NCBI RefSeq assembly: GCF_007830235.1 | Contig: NZ_VLKI01000014.1 | Span: 59,453-123,452 of the forward strand | DNA from: Cytobacillus oceanisediminis | GTDB taxonomy: Bacteria > Bacillota > Bacilli > Bacillales > Cytobacillaceae | Reading direction: 5' to 3' | Length of the DNA: 64,000 nucleotides | Part shown: positions 17,095-26,177 of the stretch, in pieces | Numbering within the stretch: the first letter of the stretch is position 1 | How the letters are laid out: each line of letters opens with the position of its first letter | The notes under the pieces: model-generated | Told to the model about the DNA's origin: nothing | Database searches by the model: none | What the model saw: only the letters and a program-made list of their open reading frames with translations | Made by a program: the position numbers and the translations under genes

Positions 17095-18105
17095 TTATTT
17101 AGTCACCGCTACTTGCGGCCGGTTATTGTCTCCTGTGACTTTTTCATTGTATAGATGGCATGCCACATAATGTTCCTTTTCAATCTCCTGCCATTCAGGC
17201 TTCATAGTCTCGCATGTTTCCATAGCATATGGGCAGCGGGTTCTGAATACGCAGCCGCTTGGAGGATTCATCGGACTTGGAAGCTCTCCTTCCAAAATAA
17301 TTCTTTCCCGATGGTCCTCGACATCTGGGTCAGGAATGGGAATCGCAGACAGCAATGCCTGGGTATATGGATGAAGAGGGTTTTTATATAACCGATCACT
17401 CGTCGTTAATTCAACCAAGTGACCCAAATACATAACACCAATACGGTCACTGATATGTTTAACCATTGATAAATCATGGGCGATAAACAGATAGGTCAGG
17501 CCTTTCTTTTTCTGCAGCCCTTTCAGCAGGTTCACAACCTGGGCTTGGACGGATACATCAAGCGCGGAAATGGGTTCATCGGCGATAATGAATTCCGGAT
17601 CGAGCGCCAATGCGCGGGCAATCCCAATCCTCTGTCTCTGCCCGCCGCTGAATTCATGAGGGTAGCGATTGGCATGGTCCCTATTCAGTCCAACATCCTC
17701 CAATAGCTGGTACACCCGCTCAAGACGTTCCTTTTTATTCGGATATAAGCCGTGGACCTCCATAGGCTCTGAGATGATTTCTTGGACTGTAGACCTTGGA
17801 TTTAAGGACGCATACGGATCCTGAAAAATCATTTGCATCTTCCGGTGAAAAGCGAACCTTTCTTTTTCAGTCATTGTATGGACGTTTCTTCCGCCATATG
17901 TAACCTCGCCCTCGGTACGATCATATAAACCGATAATCGTACGCCCTGCGGTTGACTTACCGCATCCTGACTCACCTACGATTCCAAATGTTTCGCCTTT
18001 CCGGATATGAAAGGAAACATCATCCACCGCTTTTAAGGTTTGTCCCTTGCCCATTGAAAAATGCTTTTTTAGATTATTGACCTTTAATAGTGCTTCGTTT
18101 GGCAT
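17095..18105 (-). CDS. ykfD: Peptide ABC transporter ATPase (OppF/YkfD type)
   Basis: The 336-residue ATPase has Walker [10 protein letters not shown] near residue 43, the signature FSGGQRQR near 157 and Walker B FIIADEP near 178. The C-terminal oligopeptide/dipeptide transporter extension carries the Cys-rich motif CVFRTRCPYAMETC (about 288-301), where OppD/OppF ATPases hold an iron-sulfur cluster. It pairs with DppD to drive the DppBC permease. Order and sequence match YkfD, the final gene of the B. subtilis dpp-ykf operon. The start lies two bases from the end of ykfC. Confidence 0.93.
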   Translation of the reverse strand: MPNEALLKVNNLKKHFSMGKGQTLKAVDDVSFHIRKGETFGIVGESGCGKSTAGRTIIGLYDRTEGEVTYGGRNVHTMTEKERFAFHRKMQMIFQDPYASLNPRSTVQEIISEPMEVHGLYPNKKERLERVYQLLEDVGLNRDHANRYPHEFSGGQRQRIGIARALALDPEFIIADEPISALDVSVQAQVVNLLKGLQKKKGLTYLFIAHDLSMVKHISDRIGVMYLGHLVELTTSDRLYKNPLHPYTQALLSAIPIPDPDVEDHRERIILEGELPSPMNPPSGCVFRTRCPYAMETCETMKPEWQEIEKEHYVACHLYNEKVTGDNNRPQVAVTK

Positions 18106-18107
18106 CT

Positions 18108-19037
18108 TTATTCCTCCGTCTCTTGCCAGTAGCGTCTAGCTGCACATAATTCCTTTTCGTATATGGTACCTTTCAGATCGATAATTTCGATCGTTTTGCC
18201 GGTATTAGGAGAATGAAGCAATTTTCCTTCACCATAATAGATACCTACGTGATGAAGCTTGCCTTTTCCTTCTTCATATGCAAAAAACAATAAATCACCC
18301 GGTTTAAGGGCATCAAGTTCTACCGGCTTCCCTGCTTCAGCCTGGTCATGCGCATCGCGAGGAATGATATACCCATTGGCTTTGCACATGGAATAACTGA
18401 ATCCGGAACAGTCATAGCCAAAGCTGCTCATGCCGCCCCATAAATACGGCAGATTTAAAAATTGTTCTCCTGCTGCAACGATGTCTTTTCCGTTCCCTTT
18501 CGGAACGCAGTCCATAGATTCATATACACTCACATCTTCAGCCTTTAAAAGGCCTTCTCCATATGGGGTCTGCACTGTTATCCATTCAGAATCCACTTTC
18601 AAAACCGGAAGAACGGTTTGGTAGCTTAAAATAAGTTCCGGTTTCTGACCTTCTGAATAAAGCTCTGCTTTTTTCTTTTGCACAACAGCAACCTTGCTGT
18701 CATCCAGGCCCCAATTATTTTTTTGTACAAGCTGGGCTTTTGGGATCCACCCCGGATATCCTCTCTCGTCCTTTGAAGAAGATTGGTCTGGTACAATCAC
18801 GTGGGCCCAATCCTCTTTCACTTCCAGTACGATTACTTCTTGCCCGTATAAAACCTGTGATTGCACAAGATTTCCGTCGCAAAGCTCCAACCGGGGCTCA
18901 TATGTTAGTTTCTCAAGCCATGAATCAAGGTCGACTGGATTGTTGACTGCCTCCCGGTCTATATCCCTTGAGGAATCAAATGCCGTCCACAATGTTGCTA
19001 CCGGAACAGAAACCAGCCATCTTTGCTGTATTGCCAA
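18108..19037 (-). CDS. ykfC: Gamma-D-glutamyl-L-diamino acid endopeptidase, NlpC/P60
   Basis: The 309-residue protein has two SH3b-like regions (about 1-180) and a C-terminal NlpC/P60 domain. The catalytic Cys lies in FGYDCSGF, the His in HHVGIYYG and the third polar residue in LHSPN. YkfC cleaves L-Ala-gamma-D-Glu from murein tri/tetrapeptides with a free N-terminal alanine. It has no signal peptide, consistent with cytosolic recycling. The start was set to the TTG at 19037, eight bases after AAAGGAGG; the longer in-frame ATG would place that site inside the gene. It supplies the substrate for the epimerase encoded upstream. Confidence 0.93.
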   Translation of the reverse strand: MAIQQRWLVSVPVATLWTAFDSSRDIDREAVNNPVDLDSWLEKLTYEPRLELCDGNLVQSQVLYGQEVIVLEVKEDWAHVIVPDQSSSKDERGYPGWIPKAQLVQKNNWGLDDSKVAVVQKKKAELYSEGQKPELILSYQTVLPVLKVDSEWITVQTPYGEGLLKAEDVSVYESMDCVPKGNGKDIVAAGEQFLNLPYLWGGMSSFGYDCSGFSYSMCKANGYIIPRDAHDQAEAGKPVELDALKPGDLLFFAYEEGKGKLHHVGIYYGEGKLLHSPNTGKTIEIIDLKGTIYEKELCAARRYWQETEE

Positions 19038-19133
19038 AACGAACTCCTCCTTTATAAAAGGTGCATGTGCCAATAATAAATAATTTCCCTCTGAAAAGGG
19101 GCAGTGGTCTGATTACACTACCAGCTTTCTTAA

Positions 19134-20240
19134 TCAAGAAGTCAATTCCTGTTTGCCCTCAATGAAAGAAACGTTCCGGATTCCAAGGCCAGGATCGGAT
19201 GGCAGCGTAATTTTGCGGCCCGTATACCGAATGCCTCCATCCACTACTTCCTTGGCCATCATCAATGGGGCGTCAAAATCAAAGCGGGTTATATTCTTTT
19301 TGCTGGCTGCAAAATGTGCAGCAGCTGTGATCCCGATTCGGGTTTCGATCATGCTGCCGACCATGCATTCCATCCCGCAGACTTCTGCAAGCTGATTAAT
19401 AATCTGCGCCTGGTAGATGCCGCCTGATTTCATCAGCTTAATATTGATTAAGTCCGCACTTCTCGTTTTGATTACTTCAAAAGCCTGCTTGGGCGTAAAT
19501 ACACTTTCATCAGCCATTATCGGTGTATCAACTGCATCTGTTACCTGCTTAAGCCCTTCGATATCCCATGCTTTAACAGGCTGCTCGACAAGCTCAATAT
19601 TTAAATCGAGAGACTCCATTTTGCGGATCGCATAAACCGCTTCTTTTGCCTTCCAGCCCTGGTTGGCGTCAAGCCTAATTTTAATTTTGGAGCCAACCCG
19701 ATTGCGGATTTCCCTGATTCGCTCGATGTCTGTCAAAATATCATCCTTGCCGACCTTTACCTTTAGGACATCAAACCCCTGCTGTACATAGGAAACGGCA
19801 TCTTCTCCCATTTCCTCCGGTCCATTGACACTCACCGTATAATCAGTTTCCACTTCATTTTTATGGCCACCCAGGAACTGGTAAAGCGGCAATTTGCATT
19901 GCTGGGACAGGCAATCATACAGCGCCATATCAACTGCAGCCTTGGCACTTGAATTTCCTATTAAGGCTGACTGGATCCCTTGGAAAATATCTTCATAGTT
20001 TAGAAGGCTTTTATTTATTAATAATGGCTTTAATACGTGGTGGATCGCCGATTCAATACTTGAAAGGCTGTCACCTGTAATCACAACAGTCGGAGGTGCT
20101 TCTCCCCAGCCGATGATTCCGTTATCACACGTTACTTTTACGACTATTGTTTCTGCTGTCTCGACAGTTCTTAATGCTGTTTTAAATGGTTTTTTCAGTG
20201 GTACCGTAACTCTGTTTGTTTCAATTTTGTATATTTTCAT
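19134..20240 (-). CDS. ykfB: L-Ala-D/L-Glu epimerase
   Basis: The 368-residue enolase-superfamily enzyme has an N-terminal capping domain and a TIM barrel. Acid/base lysines lie in VLKVKVGKDD (about 158-167), metal ligands in RLDANQGW, VEQPV and MADESVF, and the second Lys in NIKLMKSGG. It converts L-Ala-D-Glu, released from murein peptides by YkfC, into L-Ala-L-Glu for general peptidase use. Length and active-site order match YkfB. It follows ykfA by 13 bases. Confidence 0.93.
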   Translation of the reverse strand: MKIYKIETNRVTVPLKKPFKTALRTVETAETIVVKVTCDNGIIGWGEAPPTVVITGDSLSSIESAIHHVLKPLLINKSLLNYEDIFQGIQSALIGNSSAKAAVDMALYDCLSQQCKLPLYQFLGGHKNEVETDYTVSVNGPEEMGEDAVSYVQQGFDVLKVKVGKDDILTDIERIREIRNRVGSKIKIRLDANQGWKAKEAVYAIRKMESLDLNIELVEQPVKAWDIEGLKQVTDAVDTPIMADESVFTPKQAFEVIKTRSADLINIKLMKSGGIYQAQIINQLAEVCGMECMVGSMIETRIGITAAAHFAASKKNITRFDFDAPLMMAKEVVDGGIRYTGRKITLPSDPGLGIRNVSFIEGKQELTS

Positions 20241-20253
20241 CTATACCACCCTT

Positions 20254-21174
20254 TTACTCAATGCCGCTTTCAATCGTCAGCTTTTTATTGGTTGCATCCA
20301 ATTCTGCCCTTACGCCAAGGGGAACGGAAATATGGGGAGAACAATGGCCGATATTAAAGCCTTTTAAAGCCGGCTTATTTACCTTTTTAATATAAGTATC
20401 CAGCACTTCATCCAGTTCCAGGGAAAGGTCTCTTTGCGGAACACAATTATTAAAATCGCCGATGATAAGGCCTGCCGCATCCTCAAGCTTCCCTGCCATA
20501 TGAAGCTGGTTTAGCATACGGTCCACTGCACGGGGCTCTTCGTTAATATCTTCAATTAACAAGAGCTTATTTTTTGTATCTATTTCATATGGCGTTCCAA
20601 TCGTGCTGGCAAGCAAGGATAGATTTCCTCCGGTTAGAATCCCTGACGCATTTCCATCCACCAACGTTTCCAGATTGGAAACTCCTTCTGGATAGTCAAG
20701 AACGAAAGGCTCGAATAATTGGCTAAAATATTTCTTTGATAGGGGATCCGCATCTTCTTTTCCAATATCTGAAGCAAGCATTGGCCCATGAAAGGTTACC
20801 AGCCCAGTCTGCTGGCGAATTGCGGTATGCAAAAAGGTTATATCACTGTAACCCCAGAATATTTTCGGGTTGTTTTTTATCAAGTAATAATCGATTTGTG
20901 AAGCAATCCTGCTTGTGCCATAGCCCCCGCCGGCACATATGATTGCTTTTATTTCCTTATCAAGGAACATCTTATGTAAATCTGCCAGACGGTCTTCATC
21001 TTTTCCGGCCAAGTAGCCATATTGATCGTAAACATGGTCCCCCATCTTTACCTTTAAACCCAGCTCTTCCAAAAAGGATAAGGAACGTTTCAGGTTATCC
21101 TTGTTAGGCGGACTTGCCGGTGCAATAACCCCAATGGTATCTCCCTTATTAAGGCGGAGTGGTTTGATTGCCAT
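20254..21174 (-). CDS. ykfA: LD-carboxypeptidase (peptidase S66)
   Basis: The 306-residue S66 serine peptidase has a nucleophile Ser in FWGYSDIT near residue 112, a Glu in LLIEDINEEP near 206 and a His in GFNIGHCSP near 275. These enzymes remove the terminal D-Ala from murein tetrapeptides; MccF homologues act on microcin C. Placement at the head of the ykf genes favours the murein role. A 360-base gap with a terminator-like hairpin and repeat sequence separates it from dppE, so the ykf half may be expressed partly on its own. Confidence 0.92.
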   Translation of the reverse strand: MAIKPLRLNKGDTIGVIAPASPPNKDNLKRSLSFLEELGLKVKMGDHVYDQYGYLAGKDEDRLADLHKMFLDKEIKAIICAGGGYGTSRIASQIDYYLIKNNPKIFWGYSDITFLHTAIRQQTGLVTFHGPMLASDIGKEDADPLSKKYFSQLFEPFVLDYPEGVSNLETLVDGNASGILTGGNLSLLASTIGTPYEIDTKNKLLLIEDINEEPRAVDRMLNQLHMAGKLEDAAGLIIGDFNNCVPQRDLSLELDEVLDTYIKKVNKPALKGFNIGHCSPHISVPLGVRAELDATNKKLTIESGIE

Positions 21175-21250
21175 GCTGTCACATCCTTTTTAGTTGGTAT
21201 TTAGCATTATATGCTCCATCGGCAAAAACTTTGTTTGGGAAATGAATTCA

Positions 21251-21300
21251 TTTTCGAGGATATATGCTAAATTTCGGGAAAATCTATTATTTTTCGGGAA
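21251..21300 (-). repeat. Degenerate 20-bp tandem array (C)
   Basis: Three units carry TTTCGRGRA cores. The CG dinucleotides fall at 21255, 21275 and 21295, exactly 20 bases apart. It lies upstream of ykfA. Confidence 0.6.
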
Positions 21301-21307
21301 ATAAATT

Positions 21308-21428
21308 CGAAAAGCGGAGGCGACTGCTTAGGGACGAAAAGCATAAGACGATTCCTGCAAGAAGGCGTTTTTTCCTTCTGGAAGGAAGCGGCTTATGGCC
21401 TCGAGTCCCTAGGAGCCGCAGCTGGACA
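21308..21428. repeat. Structured dispersed element, full copy
   Basis: The element is bounded by CGAAAAGCGGAGGCG and AGGAGCCGCAGCTGGACA. Inside, nested complementary pieces AGGGAC/GTCCCT, GCATAAG/CTTATGGC and GAAGG/CCTTC would fold into one long hairpin. A shortened copy with the same two ends occurs at 63688-63729. Confidence 0.65.
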
Positions 21429-21468
21429 CTCATCAAAGTTCAGAAAAAATGATTTGTCCTTTCTCCTT

Positions 21469-21503
21469 AAAAAAAGGGATGTTCGTGCGAACACCCCTTT
21501 TTT
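21469..21503 (-). terminator. Terminator after dppE
   Basis: AAAAAAAGGG and CCCTTTTTT enclose a TGTTCG/CGAACA stem, placed just downstream of the dppE stop. Confidence 0.8.
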
Positions 21504-21534
21504 CCCTGTTCCTTTAAATCAAACTGAAGAAGAA

Positions 21535-23163
21535 TTACTTCTTATCTGCCCACTTAAGTTCCATGTATCCTACCGGATGGCGGACGATACCTGAAACAGC
21601 ATCATTCGTAAGATATACTTGGTTGTAGAAATGGATAGGGATAATCGGCATCTCTTCAAATAGGATTTTTTCAGCTTCGTACATTAGTTCAAAGCGTTTC
21701 GCTTCATCTGCTTCATTTTTTGCATCCTTAATTAACTGATCGTATTTAGCATTGCTCCAGCCAGTACGGTTCATTGAATGACCTGTCTGGAAGTTTTCAA
21801 GGAAGTTGATTGGATCAGCATAGTCAGCAAGGAAAGAGCTTCGGGATAATTGGAATTTAAGCGCTTTTTGTTCTTCTGAGAAAACATTCCATTCCATGTT
21901 GGCAAGCTTTACGTCAACGCCAAGGTTTTCTTTGAACATTTGCTGAAGCGCTTCAGCAATCTTTTTGTGAGAGTCGCTTGTGCTGTAGGTTAAAGTTACT
22001 TCAGGAAGTGTGTCATAGCCTTCTTCTTCCATACCTTTTTGCAGAAGCGCTTTTGCTTCCTCTACATTTGTTTTAACAAGATCGCCTGCTGTTTCACGGA
22101 AGTCGTTTCCTGAAGGATCTGTAAAGCCATATGAAACAAAACCATAAGCCGGTTTTTCGCCATTCTTTGTTACGTAATCAACAATTTGCTTCTGGTCTAC
22201 AGCCATCGCAAAGGCTTTACGGATGTTTACGTTTTGGAATGGTTCCATTTCTACATTAAAACGGTAGAAATAATCGCCAGCCTGATCTTCAACATTTGCT
22301 TCACCTAAAAGCTGCTCGCTTAGCTCTGCTGGCACATCGGAAACATCAAGCTCGCCTGTTTGGTACATTTGGTACTCTGTATTGGTGTCATCAATGATTG
22401 CCCAATGAACTTTATCCAGTTTTACATTTTCAGCATCCCAGTACTGGTCGTTTTTTTCCATTACAAAATGGCTTTCATGCTCCCATTCGGATAAGTTGAA
22501 AGGACCGTTTCCGACAAAAGATTCTGCTTCAGCAAACCACTTTGGATTTTCTGTTGCTACCTTTTCGTTAATCGGGAAGAATGCAGGGTTTGTGATTACA
22601 CTTAAAAAGTAGCCCTGAGGACTTGTTAAAGTCACTTCAAATGTCTTGTCATCAACCGCTTTTACTTTTACATCGTCGGCTGAACCTTCTCCATTGTTAT
22701 AAGCTTCTCCGCCTTCAATGAAATAGCCAAGGAATGCTGCTGAAGATCCTGTGTCCGGATTTAAAAGGCGCTTCCACGCAAATTCAAAATCGCCTGCTGT
22801 TACATCATCACCATTTGACCACTTTGCATCTTCACGGATATGGAATGTATAGGTCTTTCCATCTTCTGAAACATCCCACTTTTCAGCGATTGCCGCTTCT
22901 GGTTCATGGTCTTTTCCTAAACGGGTTAATCCTTCCATTAAGTTGTTTAACGCGCTCCAGGAAACAGAGTCAAAGCCGATTGGAGGGTCAAACGATGTAG
23001 GCTCCTGTCCATTGTTCAAATAAAGAACCTTCTCAGCACTTTCTTCCTCTTTCTTGCCGTCATCCTTGTTATCAGTCTCATTTCCGGCATTTTCGTTTGC
23101 CGTACAAGCTGCCATTACAAATAGCAATACAGCCGCTAACAGCAGAGATAAAAACTTTTTCAT
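21535..23163 (-). CDS. dppE: Dipeptide/murein peptide-binding lipoprotein
   Basis: The 542-residue solute-binding protein is of the OppA/DppA family (SBP_bac_5). A signal peptide and lipobox (MAAC, Cys near residue 20) predict attachment to the outer membrane face. The mature part contains the family region KWDVSEDGKTYTFHIREDAKWSNG near 105-128 and the C-terminal EEMPIIPIHFYNQVYL. It captures di- or murein tripeptides for the DppBC channel. It is the fifth gene of the cluster and follows dppD by about 110 bases. Confidence 0.93.
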   Translation of the reverse strand: MKKFLSLLLAAVLLFVMAACTANENAGNETDNKDDGKKEEESAEKVLYLNNGQEPTSFDPPIGFDSVSWSALNNLMEGLTRLGKDHEPEAAIAEKWDVSEDGKTYTFHIREDAKWSNGDDVTAGDFEFAWKRLLNPDTGSSAAFLGYFIEGGEAYNNGEGSADDVKVKAVDDKTFEVTLTSPQGYFLSVITNPAFFPINEKVATENPKWFAEAESFVGNGPFNLSEWEHESHFVMEKNDQYWDAENVKLDKVHWAIIDDTNTEYQMYQTGELDVSDVPAELSEQLLGEANVEDQAGDYFYRFNVEMEPFQNVNIRKAFAMAVDQKQIVDYVTKNGEKPAYGFVSYGFTDPSGNDFRETAGDLVKTNVEEAKALLQKGMEEEGYDTLPEVTLTYSTSDSHKKIAEALQQMFKENLGVDVKLANMEWNVFSEEQKALKFQLSRSSFLADYADPINFLENFQTGHSMNRTGWSNAKYDQLIKDAKNEADEAKRFELMYEAEKILFEEMPIIPIHFYNQVYLTNDAVSGIVRHPVGYMELKWADKK

Positions 23164-23272
23164 TCCTTTTCCCCCTCTATTAATATTAATTTCTTTCTAT
23201 ATTCAACTGTTCAATGACAGCTGAAAGAATAATACTTTCACTGCACCTAGTTGGGACAGTGAAAGGAATAAC

Positions 23273-24271
23273 CTACTTTATACCAGCAAGCATTTTCTGT
23301 GCCCTCTCATCCTGGAGCCAGCAATCGACATGGTGTTCCCTGCTCAAATGGGTTTTATATGGATAGACCCGGTCACATACTTCCATCGCAAAGTCGCAGC
23401 GTGCCGCAAATGGGCATCCCGCAGGAGGAGAAAATAAGTCCGGCGGCGATCCGCCGATTGGCACAAGGTCAGCTCCATCCAGGTCAAGCCGCGGAACTGA
23501 ATTTAACAGGCCTTTTGTATATGGGTGCTGGGGATTGTAGAAGATTTCCCTTCTTTCCCCGGCTTCAACTATTTTTCCGGCATACATGACGGCGATGCGG
23601 TCAGCTACTTGAGCGACAACCCCCAGGTCATGGGTAATGATCATAATTGAAACACCCGTTTTCCTTTGGATATCTTTAAATAAATCCAATATCTGCGCTT
23701 GGATGGTTACATCCAATGCAGTCGTCGGTTCATCCGCAATCAGCACTTCAGGCTCACAGACGAGAGCCATGGCAATGACAATACGCTGCCTCATGCCTCC
23801 GCTGAATTGGTGCGGATAATGCTTCAATCGTTCAACCGGATTAGGGATTCCTACCAAATCAAGCATTTCCAGTGTCTTTTTACGGGCATCCTGCCTTGAA
23901 ATCATTTCATGCTGCATAATACCCTCTATAATTTGCTCCCCAATTGTAATCGTGGGATTTAAAGCTGTCATGGGATCCTGAAAGATCATGGATATATCAG
24001 CGCCGCGAACGTTCCTCATTTCCGATTCTTTCAATTTAGTCAGATCCTGTCCCTTAAATAAGACAGCGCCACCGGCTATTCTGCCGGGAGGAGAGGGAAT
24101 AAGGCGCATAATGCTTTGTGATGTGACACTCTTTCCGCAGCCCGATTCGCCGACAATGGCCAGGGTCTCTCCCTTGAGGAGGTCAAAAGATACTCCCCTC
24201 ACTGCCTTGACCTCGCCTCCGTATGTTGTAAATGTGACATGCAAGTCTTTTACTTCCAGTACTTTCTCCAT
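23273..24271 (-). CDS. dppD: Dipeptide ABC transporter ATPase
   Basis: The 332-residue ATPase has Walker [10 protein letters not shown] near residue 41, the signature FSGGMRQR near 155 and Walker B VLIADEP near 176. The OppD-type C-terminal Cys motif is [14 protein letters not shown] (about 288-301). The variant GCGKSV with the methionine-containing signature is typical of DppD/OppD, whereas YkfD downstream has the OppF form, so the two probably make a heterodimer. AAGGAGG precedes the ATG. It is co-transcribed with dppC, four bases upstream. Confidence 0.94.
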   Translation of the reverse strand: MEKVLEVKDLHVTFTTYGGEVKAVRGVSFDLLKGETLAIVGESGCGKSVTSQSIMRLIPSPPGRIAGGAVLFKGQDLTKLKESEMRNVRGADISMIFQDPMTALNPTITIGEQIIEGIMQHEMISRQDARKKTLEMLDLVGIPNPVERLKHYPHQFSGGMRQRIVIAMALVCEPEVLIADEPTTALDVTIQAQILDLFKDIQRKTGVSIMIITHDLGVVAQVADRIAVMYAGKIVEAGERREIFYNPQHPYTKGLLNSVPRLDLDGADLVPIGGSPPDLFSPPAGCPFAARCDFAMEVCDRVYPYKTHLSREHHVDCWLQDERAQKMLAGIK

Positions 24272-24275
24272 GCTG

Positions 24276-25232
24276 CTACCTCCTTAACTTCGGATCAAGG
24301 GCATCCTGCAATCCGTCTCCAAGCACGTTAAATGAAAACATCGTCAAGGAGATGAAAAAGGCCGGGAAGAACAGGCGCCACCAATGTCCCGATAGAATAG
24401 TCGATAACCCATCATTCGCCATTGAACCCCAGCTTGCAAATGGCGGCTGAATGCCCAATCCGAGGAAGCTTAGAAACGCCTCTGCAAAGATGGCTGACGG
24501 TACTGTTAGGGTCATTTGTACAATAATGGGCCCCATTGTGTTTGGCAGCAGGTTTTTCTTAATGATCCGGGAAGTCTTAGTTCCGAATGTTTTTGATGCA
24601 AGTACAAATTCATAATTTTTAATTTGCAAAACCTGTCCGCGTACAATCCGGGCCATGCCTACCCACCCCGTCACAGAGAGGGCAAATATGATTGTAAATA
24701 AACCGGGTCCCATTACAACGCTGATTAATATAACAACAAGCAAGTACGGAAGCCCATACAGAATTTCAACGATTCTCATCATGGAATTATCTGTTCTTCC
24801 GCCTTTATAGCCGGCAATTCCGCCATATATGACACCAATTGCAAAGTCAATCATGGCCGCTACAATTCCGACGAATAAAGAAATTCTTGCCCCATACCAG
24901 GTTCTTGCGAATACATCACGGCCCAGCTCATCGGTGCCAAACCAATATTTTGAAGATGGAGGAAGATTCTGATTGGCCAGGGACTGCTCGGAAACACTGT
25001 GCGGTGATATGACTGGACCGAATATGGCCATAAAAGCTAAAGCAATGAGAAAGAATAATCCTGCCATTGCGAGCTTATTTTTCAATAGCCGGCGCCAGGC
25101 ATCCTGCCAGTAGGAGAGACTTGGCCTTACAACTGCTTCCGCTTCATCCTGGTCCTTGGCCTTGGGCACAAACCAATCATCCGGAATATCAGGTGCAAGA
25201 TTATGGTTATCATGCTGTTTGCGCAGTTCCAT
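24276..25232 (-). CDS. dppC: Dipeptide ABC transporter permease
   Basis: The 318-residue permease has a hydrophilic N-terminal tail (about 45 residues), an OppC-N segment and six membrane spans. The binding-protein-dependent transport motif is seen around EAFLSFLGLGIQPPFASWGSM near 255. It forms the translocation pore with DppB. The ATG overlaps the dppB stop by one base (TAATG), giving translational coupling. The start is preceded by AAGGAGGG. Confidence 0.94.
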   Translation of the reverse strand: MELRKQHDNHNLAPDIPDDWFVPKAKDQDEAEAVVRPSLSYWQDAWRRLLKNKLAMAGLFFLIALAFMAIFGPVISPHSVSEQSLANQNLPPSSKYWFGTDELGRDVFARTWYGARISLFVGIVAAMIDFAIGVIYGGIAGYKGGRTDNSMMRIVEILYGLPYLLVVILISVVMGPGLFTIIFALSVTGWVGMARIVRGQVLQIKNYEFVLASKTFGTKTSRIIKKNLLPNTMGPIIVQMTLTVPSAIFAEAFLSFLGLGIQPPFASWGSMANDGLSTILSGHWWRLFFPAFFISLTMFSFNVLGDGLQDALDPKLRR

Positions 25233-26164
25233 TAGCTTCCCTCCTTTTTATGCAGCTTAATTCTCGGGTCTAAAACTCCGTATGCGATATCGACGAGGAA
25301 GAGCATCATAATTAAGATGGTGCTGTAAAAAACGGTCGTTCCCATTATGACCGGATAATCTCGCGTATTGATGCTTTCAACGAAATACTTTCCCATTCCA
25401 GGAATAGCAAAGATTTTTTCAATAACAAATGTACCCGTTAAAATGCTTGCCGCCAGTGATCCCAATACGGTTACAACCGGGAGCAGGGCATTTCTTAATG
25501 CGTGTTTAAAAACAATTTTTACAGGGGATAGGCCCTTTGCCTTAGCTGTCTTTATGTAGTCCTGCGTCAGTACCTCCAACATGCTTGAGCGTGTTAATCG
25601 GGCAATAATGGCCATTGGCCCGGTTGCGAGCGCCAAGGTTGGCAAGATCATATGTTTCGGGCTTGACCAGGTGGCCACCGGAAGAATAGTCAGGTTAACC
25701 GCAAGCTGCTGAATTAACAATGTGGCCAGCACAAAGTTTGGTACTGATATCCCCAGGACAGCAATGGTCATCGCCAAATAATCAATAATGCCATTGTGGC
25801 GGAGAGCCGCAATGATTCCCAGGGCAATTCCGGAGAAAACGGCCACGATAAGAGTGACTATCCCCAGTTCAAATGAAACCGGGAATCCCCGTCCCAGCAT
25901 TTCATTAACCGTCTGGGAAGACTTTTTAATAGATGGACCAAAATCAAATGTAACAACAGACTTTAAATACATCCCATATTGAACATAGAGCGGTTCATCC
26001 AAATGGTAGAACTTCTCCAGGTTTCGCTGGACCGCTTCACTCGTATTCCTTTCTTCATTAAAAGGCGAGCCAGGAATAGAGTGCATTAAGAAAAATGTCA
26101 GTGTGATAATGAACCACAGTGTTACGATCATGGCGAAAAGGCGTTTAATTATGTATCCAGTCAT
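25232..26164 (-). CDS. dppB: Dipeptide ABC transporter permease
   Basis: The 310-residue permease begins with a hydrophobic helix (GYIIKRLFAMIVTLWFIITLTFFL) and contains six spans. The EAA-type coupling loop is in YIKTAKAKGLSPVKIVFKHALRNALLPV (about 193-220). It is partner of DppC in the inner-membrane channel. It lies 13 bases after dppA, matching the B. subtilis operon order exactly. Confidence 0.94.
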   Translation of the reverse strand: MTGYIIKRLFAMIVTLWFIITLTFFLMHSIPGSPFNEERNTSEAVQRNLEKFYHLDEPLYVQYGMYLKSVVTFDFGPSIKKSSQTVNEMLGRGFPVSFELGIVTLIVAVFSGIALGIIAALRHNGIIDYLAMTIAVLGISVPNFVLATLLIQQLAVNLTILPVATWSSPKHMILPTLALATGPMAIIARLTRSSMLEVLTQDYIKTAKAKGLSPVKIVFKHALRNALLPVVTVLGSLAASILTGTFVIEKIFAIPGMGKYFVESINTRDYPVIMGTTVFYSTILIMMLFLVDIAYGVLDPRIKLHKKEGS

Positions 26165-26177
26165 TCATTAACACTTC

